From Clostridia bacterium (lineage in GTDB: Bacteria; Bacillota; Clostridia; Oscillospirales; CAG-272), in NCBI GenBank assembly GCA_029007295.1, contig JAQXHN010000033.1, forward strand, positions 1-64,000: a stretch of 64,000 nucleotides of DNA. The letters are read 5' to 3'. Shown here one piece after another: positions 49,091 to 58,982 of this stretch. How positions within the stretch are numbered: position 1 is the first letter of the stretch; every line of letters starts with the position of its first letter. A program made the translations under genes and the position numbers. The notes under the pieces are model-generated. The model was not told the DNA's origin, made no database searches, and saw only the letters and a program-made list of their open reading frames with translations.

Positions 49091-49501
49091 TCAGTCTATA
49101 TACTTCTTAAGCTCGGGATCAATATTTTCAACGGGTATAGAAGAAGTAATTACAAATTCAAGATTGTTTTTCTCGGAAAAAGCATCAATCAAAGAAAGCA
49201 GCTGCTTAAATTTATCCATATCATTTAAACAAATCTTAAGCGCAGAATCTATAAAGAAGTGCGTAATATCATGATTACTTGCATACATTCCGCAAATCAG
49301 ACCGTAAAGAGCGTCCGCATTTGTAATGTCATATATATCTGTATCGACTAAACGCGTCTTGTACGTAATTTCGTGAATAAGCTTGTTACCTTTTTCAAGA
49401 CATACCACACAGCCGTTCGTTTCCTCGGTAGCTTTGTTGCACATTGTGATGAGTTCTTTGGTTTTACCTGTTCCTTTTACGCCTACAATAAGTTTAAGCA
49501 T
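49091..49501 (-). CDS. Small P-loop protein of unknown function
   Basis: MLKLIVGVKGTGKTKELITMCNKA (Walker A), ITHFFIDSALKI (Walker B-like). Confidence 0.75.
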   Translation of the reverse strand: MLKLIVGVKGTGKTKELITMCNKATEETNGCVVCLEKGNKLIHEITYKTRLVDTDIYDITNADALYGLICGMYASNHDITHFFIDSALKICLNDMDKFKQLLSLIDAFSEKNNLEFVITSSIPVENIDPELKKYID

Positions 49502-49519
49502 TTTCTTTTCCTCCGTTTA

Positions 49520-50857
49520 TTAAAGGTTAATATTAAGTTCCTTGCGGATATTATCGTATTTTTCCCCTTCCTTGCCAAGAAGCGCAAGCATATTTGCTTT
49601 ATACGCTTCAACACCGGGCTGATCGAAGGGATTTACACCGAGAGTATAACCCGAAACAGCACATGCAAGCTCAAAGAAATATACCATATAACCGAAGTTT
49701 TCTTCGTCTGCTTTATCAAGCTCCAAAATAATGTTAGGTACTCCGCCCTCCGTGTGCGCTATCGCAGTTGCCTTAGTGGCAATCCTATTGATATCGTGCA
49801 TTTGGCGTCCGGAAATGTAATTCAGTTCGTCAAAATCCTCAACGTCAAAGGGAACGGCCGTTTTTGAATCCGAATTTACAATATCAACAACCGTTTCAAA
49901 AAGATTCCTTTCTCCCTGCTGAACAATCTGACCGAGTGAATGTAAATCGGTCGAATAGATTACGGAATCCGGAAGAATTCCCTTTCCGTCCTTTCCCTCG
50001 CTCTCGCCGAAAAGCTGCTTTAGCCACTCGTTCATAAGAGCAAAACAAGGATTATACGACGCATAAAGCTCGATCTTCTTGCCGTTTCTGTATAAAATAT
50101 TTCTGTATGCTGCGTACTTTAAACAATCATTCTCTTCAAAAGGCAATGAAGTAAAAGCGTCCTTTGCGGCTTTTGCGCCGAGAAGCATTGCGTCAATATC
50201 GCATCCGGCAACGGCAATTGGAAGGAGTCCTACGGGTGTAAGCACAGAGTATCTTCCTCCGATATCATCGGGAACAACAAACGTTTTATAGCCGTTCTTA
50301 TCGGCAATCGTCTTTAACGCACCCCTTGCCTTATCTGTTGTTACAAAGATACGCTTTTTAGCTTCTTCCTTTCCGTATTTACTTTCGAGAAATTCTCTGA
50401 ATATTCTGAAAGAAATCGCGGGCTCAACGGTTTTTCCGGACTTTGATATAACATTAACGCAAACATCCTTGCCCTCGCAAACCTTCAAAATATCGTTAAT
50501 TGACGCCGACGAAATATTATTGCCGGAAAAATAAATTTCGGGTGCGTCCCCTCTAAAGCTGTTAAACATCTGTCCCTTCAGAAATTCTATCGCCGCTCTT
50601 GCGCCGAGGTAGGAACCGCCTATACCGATAACGACAAATACGTCGCACATTGAGCGGATTTCCTTTGCCGATTCTTTAATTTCTTTAAATTCCTGCGTTT
50701 GGTAACGGTCGGGTAAATCGTACCAACCGAGAAAATCATTACCTTTACCTTCTTTATTTGCGGTAATTTTAAAAGCGTTTTCAATTTCGGTTTTAATTTC
50801 CTGTTTTTTTGCCTTTATATCCTCGCTGAGATATTTTTCACTTAATTTAATTGCCAC
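49520..50857 (-). CDS. pgi: Glucose-6-phosphate isomerase
   Basis: VVIGIGGSYLGARAAIEFL, VNVISKSGKTVEPAISFR, NPFDQPGVEAYKANMLALLGK. Confidence 0.97.
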   Translation of the reverse strand: MAIKLSEKYLSEDIKAKKQEIKTEIENAFKITANKEGKGNDFLGWYDLPDRYQTQEFKEIKESAKEIRSMCDVFVVIGIGGSYLGARAAIEFLKGQMFNSFRGDAPEIYFSGNNISSASINDILKVCEGKDVCVNVISKSGKTVEPAISFRIFREFLESKYGKEEAKKRIFVTTDKARGALKTIADKNGYKTFVVPDDIGGRYSVLTPVGLLPIAVAGCDIDAMLLGAKAAKDAFTSLPFEENDCLKYAAYRNILYRNGKKIELYASYNPCFALMNEWLKQLFGESEGKDGKGILPDSVIYSTDLHSLGQIVQQGERNLFETVVDIVNSDSKTAVPFDVEDFDELNYISGRQMHDINRIATKATAIAHTEGGVPNIILELDKADEENFGYMVYFFELACAVSGYTLGVNPFDQPGVEAYKANMLALLGKEGEKYDNIRKELNINL

Positions 50858-50895
50858 TTTTTTTGATTCCTTTCGGTTTTTCCTATTTAACCTGC

Positions 50896-52035
50896 CTAAA
50901 CGGCAAGAAATTTGCTAACGAATTTTTTTAAGAGCTTTGAATAGGTTATTATCGGAACGTCCTCCGTCAATGTAATATTGCTTTGACCTATTTCTTCATT
51001 ATCAATGTAATAAGTAATTTTTCCGACTGTGCTTCCCTTTTTCATCGGAGCCGTTATAAAATCGGGCAGCTCAATTTCCGATCTGATTTTTTCTCTTTGT
51101 CCTTTTGAACACAAATAATTAAATGACGGATATTCAAGTGTGCAAAACTCACAACTGCCCTTAATTACCGGAAATTCTTCGAGTGTGTCGCCGGAAAAAC
51201 GGGCGGTTTCATAATTTGCGAATCCGTAATCAAGCATTCGCTTGGCCGCGGCGTTTCTTATATCGCTCGTCGGCGCCCCCATTATTACCGAAATCAATTG
51301 AGTCCCGTCGCGCATCGCCGTTGCACTGATACAGTACATAGCTTTTGAAGTCGAGCCGGTTTTAAGACCGTTTGCGCCTTTATAAAATCTAATTAACTTA
51401 TTTGTGTTTGTCAGTCCGAATGTTCCGTCGCGAAAAGTATCTGTCCAAATTGTCGTATATTCAAATATTTGCGGGTGCTTCATAAGCTCTCTTGACATTT
51501 TTGCGATATCTCTTGCACTGGAATAATGCTCTGTTGCAGTATCGTCAAGTCCGTTGGTATTCTCGAAATGTGTGTTTTCCATACCGAGCTCCGAAGCTCT
51601 TTCGTTCATCCTCTGAACAAATGCTTCTTCGCTTCCGCAAACATATTCCGCCAAAGCCACACAAGCGTCATTTGCCGAAACAACGGCAACACATTTAAGC
51701 AATTCTCCGACGGAGAAGCACTCGCCCTCCTTAAGGTAAACTTGAGAGCCACCCATCCCCGACGAATATGCACTGACGCTTACAGAATCATCAAGCGATA
51801 TCTCTGCTCTGTCAACGCTTTCCAAAACCAAAAGCATTGTCATAATCTTAGTAACGGAAGCAAGAGGTCTGCGTTCGTCGGCATTCTTCTCGTAAATTAC
51901 GGTTCCTGTCGCAAAGTCGCAGAGGAATTCACTCGGTATGTTTTCATCACCCTGATATTCTGCAAACGCACAGGTAACGGAATACTGTAAAAATAATACG
52001 GTTAAAAGTACAAATACAATATATTTTATGTTCAA
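50896..52035 (-). CDS. D-alanyl-D-alanine carboxypeptidase (DacF-like)
   Basis: RRPLASVTKIMTMLLVLE (SxxK), VSANDACVALAEYVCG (SxN), GLKTGSTSKAMYC (KTG). Confidence 0.95.
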   Translation of the reverse strand: MNIKYIVFVLLTVLFLQYSVTCAFAEYQGDENIPSEFLCDFATGTVIYEKNADERRPLASVTKIMTMLLVLESVDRAEISLDDSVSVSAYSSGMGGSQVYLKEGECFSVGELLKCVAVVSANDACVALAEYVCGSEEAFVQRMNERASELGMENTHFENTNGLDDTATEHYSSARDIAKMSRELMKHPQIFEYTTIWTDTFRDGTFGLTNTNKLIRFYKGANGLKTGSTSKAMYCISATAMRDGTQLISVIMGAPTSDIRNAAAKRMLDYGFANYETARFSGDTLEEFPVIKGSCEFCTLEYPSFNYLCSKGQREKIRSEIELPDFITAPMKKGSTVGKITYYIDNEEIGQSNITLTEDVPIITYSKLLKKFVSKFLAV

Positions 52036-52165
52036 TTTTGCTCTTTCCTTTCGATTTTTTATTATAATATTCGAAAGGAAATGCTATTATGTTATGTACA
52101 GAAATATTTTACTATGGTTTTAATAATTTGTCAATAACTCCGACTAAATAAATTAAAGCCTTAAA

Positions 52166-53656
52166 TCAATTAATGTAACCGAGAGAAGCGAATTTATTCT
52201 TTATCTGGACTGCAAGCAGGCTATAGTATTTTTCATTGCCGTGTACATTGTCCGTTCTTAAGGAGGACGGTATCTCTCCCTCGGCAATATCCTTTAAATC
52301 CTGTTCCGTTGGTACTATATTAGCATCTTTCAGTCCGTTTTCTATTAAGTATGTGCGAATATCAAGAAAATTTTTACCGAAATGTTTGTGAAGTTCCTCA
52401 TTAATAAGGTAAGCGTCCTTGGAATAGGTTCTTGTCGTAAGACCGATAACAATATACCTTTCACTGCCCGAATATTCTATCATTTTGTCAAGTAAAGATA
52501 TAAAATATTCAGAACTTTCTATTGAAAATCCGTTATTTGTGCCGACAAAAAATACGCTTATATCCCCTGTATTTCTGTCGCGCATTCCTTTTGTTACAAC
52601 TCTTGTCATTTTATTGAGCACCTTATCGGTGCCGGCGCGGCTTCTTTTAAAAACAACGCTTTTCTTCTGTTTCGAATAGTATACATTTCCTTCAACACCC
52701 GAAATTATTATAGAGTTCAAGCCGTTTGTTCCAAAATATGCAAGATCAACCTTATCACCCTTTTCATTCAGAAAAGTAATTTCAGTTTCGCTCATATCTC
52801 CGGAAATGACGCAAGGCGCAACATACGCCGGCAATGTTCCCTGTCTCATGGCAATCAGCTCGGCAGTTTCGCCGCCGACGCCGTAATTTGCAACTCCGAT
52901 ACCGAGTAATTCTCTCAAAATTTTAGGATAAGAGGTTTCGCCTCCGAAGGTAAGACTGTCGCCCCAGCATACCACCCTGGTCCTGTCGTTTTGCTTAACG
53001 GTATAATCGTTCACACCATTGTTATCCGGCTTTAAAACACCGTTGTTTTTAACATATATCAAATTTGAAAGAATAACTGCAAATTCCGCTCTCGTAACAT
53101 TTTTTCTCGGAGAGAAAGTCGATTTTGAGGTTCCAGTCATATATCCTTCGGTAATACACCATTTAACGGCGTCTCTTGCATATAACGAGGTTAATTCAAA
53201 ATCATCGTAATCGTCGGTGCCAAGATTTGTTATATATTTATTTGTGATACTGTATTTTTCGCAAACAGCCTTTAAGATTACGGCAAGCTGTTCTCTTGTC
53301 AAAGCATTGTCGGGATAAAATTTTCCCGCATATCCGGCGCAAAAGCCGTTTTCATATCCCCATACAATATAAGGCAGAAAAACACTGTTCTCACAGTCCG
53401 AAAAGGCGCAATGCAATTTGCTTTCCGCCGAAACATTTAACGCCTTACCTACAGACGCGATACAGCCACCCCTGGAAATTCCTGACTTGGGCATAAATGA
53501 GCCGTCCTCGCTGCCGGACATAATTCCCTTTTCAAACAGATCGTTTGCGCTTTCCTCGTACCACGCTCCGCTTTCAATATCGTTATATGCGAACGATGTA
53601 AACGCCAAGCAGGCAGTCAACAAGGCAATAAAAAGTGCTAAAATACTTTTCTTCAT
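52166..53656 (-). CDS. Secreted SLH-domain protein with SGNH/GDSL-like hydrolase domain
   Basis: Three N-terminal SLH-like units; VVCWGDSLTFGGETSYPKILRELLG, GVANYGVGGETAELI, FVGTNNGF, DNVHGNEKYY. Confidence 0.85.
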   Translation of the reverse strand: MKKSILALFIALLTACLAFTSFAYNDIESGAWYEESANDLFEKGIMSGSEDGSFMPKSGISRGGCIASVGKALNVSAESKLHCAFSDCENSVFLPYIVWGYENGFCAGYAGKFYPDNALTREQLAVILKAVCEKYSITNKYITNLGTDDYDDFELTSLYARDAVKWCITEGYMTGTSKSTFSPRKNVTRAEFAVILSNLIYVKNNGVLKPDNNGVNDYTVKQNDRTRVVCWGDSLTFGGETSYPKILRELLGIGVANYGVGGETAELIAMRQGTLPAYVAPCVISGDMSETEITFLNEKGDKVDLAYFGTNGLNSIIISGVEGNVYYSKQKKSVVFKRSRAGTDKVLNKMTRVVTKGMRDRNTGDISVFFVGTNNGFSIESSEYFISLLDKMIEYSGSERYIVIGLTTRTYSKDAYLINEELHKHFGKNFLDIRTYLIENGLKDANIVPTEQDLKDIAEGEIPSSLRTDNVHGNEKYYSLLAVQIKNKFASLGYIN

Positions 53657-53659
53657 AGA

Positions 53660-55234
53660 TTAATAGTTTCCTATCGTAACATTACTTAAATAAGCGGTTA
53701 TTATTTCCGAATATGAAGCGCCGAGATTGGCAAGGTCGTACATTCCCCACTGGGAAAAGCCTACGCCATGTCCCCAGCCTCTTCCGTCAAAGACAAAGCT
53801 TCCGTTTGAACCCTGAAGCTTAACCAAAGTTTTTACGGAAGAATAGCTTCCGTTAAAATAGTCCTTAAGGGTAGGATTTGCAGGAACGTCGTTCTTGCTT
53901 ACCGACTCATAATCAAACTCTCCGTAAGCAGTCAATACTCTAACGCTACCTCCCTTTTCACAGCTTTTTACCCCCGAAGACGTAATTGCGGTGACGGCCT
54001 TTTCAAGATTAGAAAACTTTCCGTTCTTTGTCAGAATATATAACGGCTTAGATACATCGCTTCCGTTAAGCTTAAATTCAGTGCGGTAAACGGTTTCGCC
54101 GCCTTTTCCGCAAACAAAATTAGCGCTGTAAAGCCCGAATGCACTCCTTACCTTATCAGCCCTGGATATAGTGACGCTTTCACCTGCTTCACTCTTTACA
54201 AGAACACTGTATACATAGGAGGAGTTTTCGCAAAATTCAGTTATTTCAACCGACGCAACCTTTCCCGTCGCCGCCGAGAAATAGCCTTTATTATGCAGCT
54301 GGGTATATAATTCTGACGGTGAATATACCGTCACCCACGAGCCTCTTGAACGTTCGGAATAGCGTTCCCACGGAGTAGGAATTGCTTTAAGATAATTGTA
54401 TGCCGACGAGCTTCCCCATGTATTATTTGCGCTGACCGTACAGCCGCCCGTCGAATCGGAATAATATGCGGCAACGGTCTTTCCGTTATATTTGATTACT
54501 TTTCCCGCAGTTTCGTTTACGGCGTTCTCTACTGCGTTATTTACAAGATTTCTTCCTTTATAGACCTGACAGTGAGTTGTAGAACATAAGTCAAAATCAT
54601 AGCTTGAATGTCTGTTTACGGAACACACCGTATAAGATCTTACTACAACCGAAAAAGCCTTCAGCGTTTCTTTCGGCCAGGACGTATAAACCTCATAAGG
54701 CAAAACGCCCTTTACATATTCCTCAATAGGAAGAACATTTACCACACATAAAGAAGAGCCGTTTCTTGAAATTCTGAAAATACCCGTATATTTGTTTGAA
54801 TTATACTGGATACAATTAGTGTTAGACGGATTTTTAGCCCTAATGTAAAGATAGCCGCTAGGGTTTCCGTAGATAAGAGTTTTGTCTGTCTTTTGAACCG
54901 CAATAGACGACGGCATAGAAACATCTCCGCTTTGACATGACAGACGGATAGAGGTTTCGGGTATAGACAAAAAAGCAGAGAAATTATACCCGTCATCGAC
55001 GGTACCGAGTTCAAACCCGGTACCTGACGAAAGGGTAAACGCACTCTGCGCAGAGCTACCGTATGAGAGTCCGCAACGTACATAATCTGTGCCTGTCTGC
55101 GCTTCGCAATTCATGGACAGCGATGCAATAATAGAATATGCGACACCGCCGACCATAAGTATAGCGAGAAAAAGGCAAACAATCCGTACAACGAGCTTCT
55201 TTTTATCGGTTTTAGCTTTTTTCTTATCCGACAA
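53660..55234 (-). CDS. SpoIID/LytB domain protein
   Basis: VLPIEEYVKGVLPYEVYTSWPKETLKAFSVVVRSYTV, STTHCQVYKG, AAYYSDSTGGCT, GRGWGHGVGFSQWGMYDLA. Confidence 0.93.
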   Translation of the reverse strand: MSDKKKAKTDKKKLVVRIVCLFLAILMVGGVAYSIIASLSMNCEAQTGTDYVRCGLSYGSSAQSAFTLSSGTGFELGTVDDGYNFSAFLSIPETSIRLSCQSGDVSMPSSIAVQKTDKTLIYGNPSGYLYIRAKNPSNTNCIQYNSNKYTGIFRISRNGSSLCVVNVLPIEEYVKGVLPYEVYTSWPKETLKAFSVVVRSYTVCSVNRHSSYDFDLCSTTHCQVYKGRNLVNNAVENAVNETAGKVIKYNGKTVAAYYSDSTGGCTVSANNTWGSSSAYNYLKAIPTPWERYSERSRGSWVTVYSPSELYTQLHNKGYFSAATGKVASVEITEFCENSSYVYSVLVKSEAGESVTISRADKVRSAFGLYSANFVCGKGGETVYRTEFKLNGSDVSKPLYILTKNGKFSNLEKAVTAITSSGVKSCEKGGSVRVLTAYGEFDYESVSKNDVPANPTLKDYFNGSYSSVKTLVKLQGSNGSFVFDGRGWGHGVGFSQWGMYDLANLGASYSEIITAYLSNVTIGNY

Positions 55235-55718
55235 CTGTATAATCTCCTCTTACCATAAAATATGCCGTATTACTTGTGGCCTCTATAATTCTGCCGTCGC
55301 CGGCAGAAGCGAGCAATAAATGATTTCTGGGGGCTGCGCCTCCGTTTGCGATTTCAGCGGCTCCCGTTAAATCGGAAAAGCCGATGCCGTATTTAAGATT
55401 ATCCGGCGAAGTAATAATTATCTTTGCACTGCCGGAGCGAAGTACTATCTCACACGAGCCGGTTGCAACAATTTTCTGTCCTAACTTAAGCGTTACTACA
55501 TTGAATGCAGACGTTTGTATGTAATCGTAAAGACAATCCTGATCTATGCTTTTAGCAAGCTCGGTAACGATTTCCTTTTTTAAATTATCAACATAGCTCT
55601 TTGATACCAAAGGGTCGTCATTCATGGAATATGTTGAATCGGAGGTTGCCGAAACACATATTGTTAGAATTATTACCGCTGATAAGAGCAGTGTGAGAAG
55701 TCTTGTTATTTTTTCCAT
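55224..55718 (-). CDS. Secreted hypothetical protein
   Basis: Signal peptide MEKITRLLTLLLSAVIILTICVSA; overlaps the following SpoIID gene by 11 bp. Confidence 0.7.
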   Translation of the reverse strand: MEKITRLLTLLLSAVIILTICVSATSDSTYSMNDDPLVSKSYVDNLKKEIVTELAKSIDQDCLYDYIQTSAFNVVTLKLGQKIVATGSCEIVLRSGSAKIIITSPDNLKYGIGFSDLTGAAEIANGGAAPRNHLLLASAGDGRIIEATSNTAYFMVRGDYTVVG

Positions 55719-55731
55719 TTTTGCCTCCTTA

Positions 55732-57966
55732 TTAAAGCATTGTCATCTGAGACGCTTCAACATCCAGCTCCTCTAAAACAACGCCGGTTGCAGGGATTTT
55801 TGATTTTCTGTATTTTTTTGTATTCGCATACTTTCCGTCGAAATCCGTAACAGCGGCTGTTAATTCCTGTTTCTTTTTAAGACTGTAAAGTACAACTCCC
55901 TGAGCGTTTCTTGTTGTTTTTATCGGAATAAGAGAGGAGTTTATAATAATTGCCTTTCCCACATTTGAAATAAGCATTAAATCAAACGGTTCGCTCTCAT
56001 AGAAGATTGCCGCAACGGGGGAAACGTCGGAGTATGCGGATACAAGCTTTCTTCTGTTGTTTTTAGTTTGATAGGACTCTATCGGAACACGCACGCCTTT
56101 TCCGTTTTTGAAAATGAAGATAATATTATGTCCCTTTGTATATTCGGTTATCTTCTTCATAAAAATAACCTTCTCTCCCTCGTCAAAACCGAGCTTTGCG
56201 GGAATATAATCACCAAGCTCCGAAGCTTTACATGTGTCGAAATCGGAAACATGCGCCTTATATGCATTGGCTTTATCCGAGAAAAATATTATCTCGTCAC
56301 GGTTTGTTGCGTCCTCATTTGAAACAATATAGTCGCCTTCCTTATGCTTATGCTCGTCATTGCCTCTTAAAGACACAAGAGTAATTTTCTTAAAATACCC
56401 GTCCTTTGTGATTACAATACGGACATTATAATTTTCAACATCGTCCTCGGGCTGATAATCGGGAACGGTGTTTTCATATAAGATTTCGCTTCTTCTGTCG
56501 ACGCCGTATTTACGTATTATCTGTTCAAGCTGTTTTACAATGCAATTCTTTAACAGTCTTTCGCTTGAGATAATCTTTTTTAACTCATCAATTTCATTTT
56601 GAAGGCTTTCTATTTCGTTTATTCTGTTAAGAATATACTCTCTGTTTAAATTGCGAAGCTTTATCTCGGCAATATACTCGGCCTGAATTTCGTCAATATT
56701 AAATCCAGACATCAAATTCGGCACAACATCCTTTTCAAGCGACGTTTCACGAACAATTCTTATCGCTTTATCGATATCGAGTAAAATTTTACCGAGTCCG
56801 AGAAGTAAATGAAGCTTGTCCTCCTTCTTTTTAAGATTAAAAGAATACTCTCGGCGAACGCACTCCACACGGAATTTTATCCACTCCCGTATAATTTCAA
56901 AAACGCCCATTTGTCTGGGTGATGAATCGATAAGAACATTAAAGTTGCAATTAAAATTATCTTCAAGAGGGGTCAGCTTAAATAGCTTAGCCATTAGCTT
57001 TTCGGGGTCGGTACCGCGCTTTAAGTCGAAGGTAAGTTTAAAACCGCTTAAATCAATTTCGTCTCGCAGGTCGCTGATTTCCTTTAGCTTGTTTTCCTTT
57101 ACAAGGTCGGTTACCCTCTTCATTATCGCCTCAATTGTCGTCGAATAGGGTATTTCGAGAATTTCTATGCAGTTATTTTCCTTGCTGTAACGGTATTTGG
57201 CTCGAAGACGAATATTTCCCCTGCCCGTTGTATAAACCTCCTTCAACGCTTCTCTGTCGTAGAGAATATAAGCACCGCCTGAAAAATCGGGAGCTTTAAC
57301 AATATCAATCAGCTGGTCAACCGTCGTGTCGGGATTTTTTAAAAGCGCAATTGTTCCTTCGCATATCTCCCTTAAATTGAAAGAACATATATTACTTGCC
57401 ATACCGACCGCTATTCCCATATTGGGAGTAACCAAGACATTGGGAAAGGTTGTCGGCAAAAGAGTCGGTTCCTTTGTTGTGCTGTCATAATTATCGATCA
57501 AGTCAACTGCGTCTTTATCTATTCCTTCAAACAATTCGGTAGCGAAGGCGTCGAGCTTTACCTCGGTATATCTCGATGCCGCAAACGCCATTTCAGAGCT
57601 GTATTGCTTACCGAACGAGCCTTTAGAATCAATAAACGGATGTAAAAGCGCCCCATTACCTCTTGTAAGCCTTACAAGGGTTTCGTATATTGCGGCGTCA
57701 CCGTGAGGATTAAGCTTCATAGTTTGTCCGACTACGTTTGCGCTTTTGGTTCGGTTGCCCGTGAGTAAGCCCATTTTGTACATTGTGTAAAGCAATTTTC
57801 TGTGAGAGGGCTTAAAGCCGTCTATTTCGGGAATAGCTCTCGAAATAATGACGCTCATAACATAAGGCATGTAATTTGATTCTATTGTTTCTGTAATGGG
57901 CTGATATGTTACCTCTGCCTCCGGTAAATTTTCTTCAATAGGCAATTCTCTCTTTTTTCTCGCCAT
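55732..57966 (-). CDS. Type II topoisomerase subunit A (GyrA/ParC family)
   Basis: YMPYVMSVIISRAIPEIDGFKPSHRKLLYTMYKMGL, YTEVKLDAFATELF (AxRYTE active-site Tyr). Confidence 0.95.
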   Translation of the reverse strand: MARKKRELPIEENLPEAEVTYQPITETIESNYMPYVMSVIISRAIPEIDGFKPSHRKLLYTMYKMGLLTGNRTKSANVVGQTMKLNPHGDAAIYETLVRLTRGNGALLHPFIDSKGSFGKQYSSEMAFAASRYTEVKLDAFATELFEGIDKDAVDLIDNYDSTTKEPTLLPTTFPNVLVTPNMGIAVGMASNICSFNLREICEGTIALLKNPDTTVDQLIDIVKAPDFSGGAYILYDREALKEVYTTGRGNIRLRAKYRYSKENNCIEILEIPYSTTIEAIMKRVTDLVKENKLKEISDLRDEIDLSGFKLTFDLKRGTDPEKLMAKLFKLTPLEDNFNCNFNVLIDSSPRQMGVFEIIREWIKFRVECVRREYSFNLKKKEDKLHLLLGLGKILLDIDKAIRIVRETSLEKDVVPNLMSGFNIDEIQAEYIAEIKLRNLNREYILNRINEIESLQNEIDELKKIISSERLLKNCIVKQLEQIIRKYGVDRRSEILYENTVPDYQPEDDVENYNVRIVITKDGYFKKITLVSLRGNDEHKHKEGDYIVSNEDATNRDEIIFFSDKANAYKAHVSDFDTCKASELGDYIPAKLGFDEGEKVIFMKKITEYTKGHNIIFIFKNGKGVRVPIESYQTKNNRRKLVSAYSDVSPVAAIFYESEPFDLMLISNVGKAIIINSSLIPIKTTRNAQGVVLYSLKKKQELTAAVTDFDGKYANTKKYRKSKIPATGVVLEELDVEASQMTML

Positions 57967-57968
57967 CG

Positions 57969-58979
57969 TTAAACCTTTCTTACATTAAAGCCTGCTGCCC
58001 GAATGAGTCTGTTTAATACTGCAAGACCTACTCCCTCGTCAGACGGCATTCTTGCATAAATACGCTTTATTGTATCATCCTTATCAAATGATCTCAGACA
58101 CTCAAAAAGCATTTTTGCCTGCATATTACTGTCTTTTGCCGCGCCGTACGTTTTTGCGTTGCGAAGGGTTTTTAGTTTTTCATCAGTATCAAAGCACAGA
58201 ATACCGACATCCCCGCTTTTTGGAACGGCATTGTAAAACGCCTCCTGCGTTCCGTCCAGAATTATTACCTTTGCCTTTGGCGCATAGTGCTTGTATCTCA
58301 TTCCGGGCGAAAGTGCCTGTCCCTCGTATTTGCCTAGCACGGCCTCAGATACAACGGTATCGGGACAAACTGTTTTCAGCTGTCCGAGAGTGATATAACC
58401 CGGACGCAAAACAGTGGGTCGCTGTGCGCAAAGCGTTATTATTGTCGACTCTACGCCTACCTCGCAGTTTTCTCCGCCGAGAATTATATCAGCTCTTCCG
58501 TTCATATCTTCAATGACATGCTCAACTCTGGTCGGACTCGGTCTACCCGAAATATTAGCACTGGGCGCGGCAATCGGCAAACCGGCTTTTCTAATCAGCT
58601 CATGCGCTACGGAGTATGACGGCACTCTGACGGCTACGGTATCAAGACCTCCGGTCACCGTTTTCGGAATAACGTCCCTCGCCTTCATAATGACGGTTAA
58701 GGGACCCGGCATAAACGCCTTCGCCAAGCGGTAATAATCATCCGTTGTATATGCATAAAGCTCCGCTTCAACCGGCTCCGACAAATGAACAATCAAAGGA
58801 TTGTCGCTCGGTCTTCCCTTTGCTTCATATATTTTTTTTGCGGCGTTTTCGTCGAGTGCATTTGCGCCGAGACCGAATACGGTTTCCGTCGGGAAAACAC
58901 ACAGCCCTCCCGCCCGTACACACTCCGCCGCCTTTTCTATTTCATTTTCTTTGGGATTAAGATATATTCGGGTTTCCAT
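57969..58979 (-). CDS. L-threonylcarbamoyladenylate synthase (Sua5 family)
   Basis: GGLCVFPTETVFGLGANALDENAAKKIYEAKGRPSDNPLIVHL, PGPLTVIMK, APSANISGRPSPT; C-terminal Sua5 domain. Confidence 0.95.
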   Translation of the reverse strand: METRIYLNPKENEIEKAAECVRAGGLCVFPTETVFGLGANALDENAAKKIYEAKGRPSDNPLIVHLSEPVEAELYAYTTDDYYRLAKAFMPGPLTVIMKARDVIPKTVTGGLDTVAVRVPSYSVAHELIRKAGLPIAAPSANISGRPSPTRVEHVIEDMNGRADIILGGENCEVGVESTIITLCAQRPTVLRPGYITLGQLKTVCPDTVVSEAVLGKYEGQALSPGMRYKHYAPKAKVIILDGTQEAFYNAVPKSGDVGILCFDTDEKLKTLRNAKTYGAAKDSNMQAKMLFECLRSFDKDDTIKRIYARMPSDEGVGLAVLNRLIRAAGFNVRKV

Positions 58980-58982
58980 TGT

